Assembly: GCA_964035575.1 (NCBI GenBank)
Contig: OZ037888.1
Coordinates: forward strand, 1,336,912-1,400,911
Direction of reading: 5' to 3'
DNA: 64,000 bases
DNA from: Rhynchopus sp. YZ270_cl-10
Lineage: Eukaryota; Euglenozoa; Diplonemea; Diplonemida; Diplonemidae
In this document: piece after piece, positions 61,201 through 64,000 of the stretch
Position numbering within the stretch: position 1 is the first letter of the stretch
Layout: the number at the start of each line of letters is the position of its first letter
Program-made: the position numbers and the translations under genes
Notes under the pieces: model-generated
Databases searched by the model: none
The model's input: only the letters and a program-made list of their open reading frames with translations
What the model was told of the DNA's origin: nothing

Positions 61201-64000
61201 CAAACCCGCAAACCCGCAAACCCGCAAACCCGCAAACCCGCAAACCCGCAAACCCGCAAACCCGCAAACCCGCAAACCCGCAAACCCGCAAACCCGCAAA
61301 CCCGCAAACCCGCAAACCCGCAAACCCGCAAACCCGCAAACCCGCAAACCCGCAAACCCGCAAACCCGCAAACCCGCAAACCCGCAAACCCGCAAACCCG
61401 CAAACCCGCAAACCCGCAAACCCGCAAACCCGCAAACCCGCAAACCCGCAAACCCGCAAACCCGCAAACCCGCAAACCCGCAAACCCGCAAACCCGCAAA
61501 CCCGCAAACCCGCAAACCCGCAAACCCGCAAACCCGCAAACCCGCAAACCCGCAAACCCGCAAACCCGCAAACCCGCAAACCCGCAAACCCGCAAACCCG
61601 CAAACCCGCAAACCCGCAAACCCGCAAACCCGCAAACCCGCAAACCCGCAAACCCGCAAACCCGCAAACCCGCAAACCCGCAAACCCGCAAACCCGCAAA
61701 CCCGCAAACCCGCAAACCCGCAAACCCGCAAACCCGCAAACCCGCAAACCCGCAAACCCGCAAACCCGCAAACCCGCAAACCCGCAAACCCGCAAACCCG
61801 CAAACCCGCAAACCCGCAAACCCGCAAACCCGCAAACCCGCAAACCCGCAAACCCGCAAACCCGCAAACCCGCAAACCCGCAAACCCGCAAACCCGCAAA
61901 CCCGCAAACCCGCAAACCCGCAAACCCGCAAACCCGCAAACCCGCAAACCCGCAAACCCGCAAACCCGCAAACCCGCAAACCCGCAAACCCGCAAACCCG
62001 CAAACCCGCAAACCCGCAAACCCGCAAACCCGCAAACCCGCAAACCCGCAAACCCGCAAACCCGCAAACCCGCAAACCCGCAAACCCGCAAACCCGCAAA
62101 CCCGCAAACCCGCAAACCCGCAAACCCGCAAACCCGCAAACCCGCAAACCCGCAAACCCGCAAACCCGCAAACCCGCAAACCCGCAAACCCGCAAACCCG
62201 CAAACCCGCAAACCCGCAAACCCGCAAACCCGCAAACCCGCAAACCCGCAAACCCGCAAACCCGCAAACCCGCAAACCCGCAAACCCGCAAACCCGCAAA
62301 CCCGCAAACCCGCAAACCCGCAAACCCGCAAACCCGCAAACCCGCAAACCCGCAAACCCGCAAACCCGCAAACCCGCAAACCCGCAAACCCGCAAACCCG
62401 CAAACCCGCAAACCCGCAAACCCGCAAACCCGCAAACCCGCAAACCCGCAAACCCGCAAACCCGCAAACCCGCAAACCCGCAAACCCGCAAACCCGCAAA
62501 CCCGCAAACCCGCAAACCCGCAAACCCGCAAACCCGCAAACCCGCAAACCCGCAAACCCGCAAACCCGCAAACCCGCAAACCCGCAAACCCGCAAACCCG
62601 CAAACCCGCAAACCCGCAAACCCGCAAACCCGCAAACCCGCAAACCCGCAAACCCGCAAACCCGCAAACCCGCAAACCCGCAAACCCGCAAACCCGCAAA
62701 CCCGCAAACCCGCAAACCCGCAAACCCGCAAACCCGCAAACCCGCAAACCCGCAAACCCGCAAACCCGCAAACCCGCAAACCCGCAAACCCGCAAACCCG
62801 CAAACCCGCAAACCCGCAAACCCGCAAACCCGCAAACCCGCAAACCCGCAAACCCGCAAACCCGCAAACCCGCAAACCCGCAAACCCGCAAACCCGCAAA
62901 CCCGCAAACCCGCAAACCCGCAAACCCGCAAACCCGCAAACCCGCAAACCCGCAAACCCGCAAACCCGCAAACCCGCAAACCCGCAAACCCGCAAACCCG
63001 CAAACCCGCAAACCCGCAAACCCGCAAACCCGCAAACCCGCAAACCCGCAAACCCGCAAACCCGCAAACCCGCAAACCCGCAAACCCGCAAACCCGCAAA
63101 CCCGCAAACCCGCAAACCCGCAAACCCGCAAACCCGCAAACCCGCAAACCCGCAAACCCGCAAACCCGCAAACCCGCAAACCCGCAAACCCGCAAACCCG
63201 CAAACCCGCAAACCCGCAAACCCGCAAACCCGCAAACCCGCAAACCCGCAAACCCGCAAACCCGCAAACCCGCAAACCCGCAAACCCGCAAACCCGCAAA
63301 CCCGCAAACCCGCAAACCCGCAAACCCGCAAACCCGCAAACCCGCAAACCCGCAAACCCGCAAACCCGCAAACCCGCAAACCCGCAAACCCGCAAACCCG
63401 CAAACCCGCAAACCCGCAAACCCGCAAACCCGCAAACCCGCAAACCCGCAAACCCGCAAACCCGCAAACCCGCAAACCCGCAAACCCGCAAACCCGCAAA
63501 CCCGCAAACCCGCAAACCCGCAAACCCGCAAACCCGCAAACCCGCAAACCCGCAAACCCGCAAACCCGCAAACCCGCAAACCCGCAAACCCGCAAACCCG
63601 CAAACCCGCAAACCCGCAAACCCGCAAACCCGCAAACCCGCAAACCCGCAAACCCGCAAACCCGCAAACCCGCAAACCCGCAAACCCGCAAACCCGCAAA
63701 CCCGCAAACCCGCAAACCCGCAAACCCGCAAACCCGCAAACCCGCAAACCCGCAAACCCGCAAACCCGCAAACCCGCAAACCCGCAAACCCGCAAACCCG
63801 CAAACCCGCAAACCCGCAAACCCGCAAACCCGCAAACCCGCAAACCCGCAAACCCGCAAACCTCAAACCCGCAAACCCGCAAACCCGCAAACCCGCAAAC
63901 CCGCAAACCCGCAAACCCGCAAACCCGCAAACCCGCAAACCCGCAAACCCGCAAACCCGCAAACCCGCAAACCCGCAAACCCGCAAACCCGCAAACCCGC
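58234..64000. repeat. 8-bp satellite (AAACCCGC), about 720 units, running off the window
   Basis: Almost perfect AAACCCGC repeats. Variants AAACCCGT occur near 58321, 58441, 58657, 58665 and 58793, that is only in the first 560 bp; the first two are 120 bp (15 units) apart. One shortened unit occurs near 63862. The complementary strand (GCGGGTTT) has regular GGG runs and could form G-quadruplexes. Because the period is eight, every frame reads through, so the open frames of about 1900 residues on the minus strand are not genes. Confidence 0.98.

Noticed and set aside
58107-63986. Minus-strand open frames of about 1900 residues (repeats of VCGFAGLR)
   Set aside because: They are translations of an 8-bp satellite; three frames are open with the same repeat, and there is no unique coding sequence.

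Overview
The window looks like nuclear DNA of a microbial eukaryote (a protist) that I cannot place. It has multi-domain proteins of eukaryotic type (CCCH fingers, WWE, PARP, RING/IBR, ankyrin, WD40-like, ubiquitin-like, HAMP plus a cyclase fold). It has short spliceosomal introns of 44-86 nt with GTATGY-like donors and CAG acceptors. Coding DNA is G+C-rich, and the intergenic DNA is long, A+T-rich and full of homopolymer runs. All ten well supported genes lie on the plus strand, and several start codons follow a pyrimidine tract and an AG. This would fit a lineage with directional gene clusters and trans-splicing (for example Euglenozoa), but no spliced-leader gene was found, so that is only an inference.

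Layout. 1-1167: homopolymer-rich flank. 1168-11085: a giant cysteine-rich type I surface protein with Pro-Thr stalks. 11086-16350: a gene desert holding a family of small hairpins with compensating stems, and a displaced copy of another gene's 5' flank. 16351-22659: a 2102-residue fusion of CCCH fingers, DEAH-type helicase, RING/IBR, PARP and two WWE domains. 22660-24323: flank duplicated near 27.7 kb and carrying a TA-flanked MITE. 24324-25433: ubiquitin-like plus WD40-like protein. 26045-29687: two tandem paralogues of an endonuclease/exonuclease/phosphatase (CCR4-like) enzyme. 30101-32384: coiled-coil protein. 32796-33623: unrecognised protein. 34013-37286: seven-helix membrane protein with C-terminal ankyrin repeats (five exons). 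38258-42427: large beta-rich and coiled-coil protein. 44060-46690: receptor-like protein with HAMP and a cyclase domain that has lost its catalytic residues.

From about 46.7 kb to the end there is no convincing gene. 48.2-54.6 kb is a pile of nested inverted-repeat elements, mostly at TA targets, with two related elements whose inner cores lie in opposite orientation. 51.2-51.7 kb is a pure 8-bp GGTACCCA array, 55.4-55.7 kb a 15-bp/13-bp array, and 56.1-56.3 kb a short AAACCCGC array. Next come two apparently identical 940-bp units, then at least 5.7 kb of AAACCCGC running off the window.

The genes do not form an obvious pathway. The most notable are the PARP-helicase-E3 fusion, which resembles an RNA-sensing effector with two modifier activities, and the membrane sensors (surface protein, 7TM-ankyrin, pseudo-cyclase receptor).
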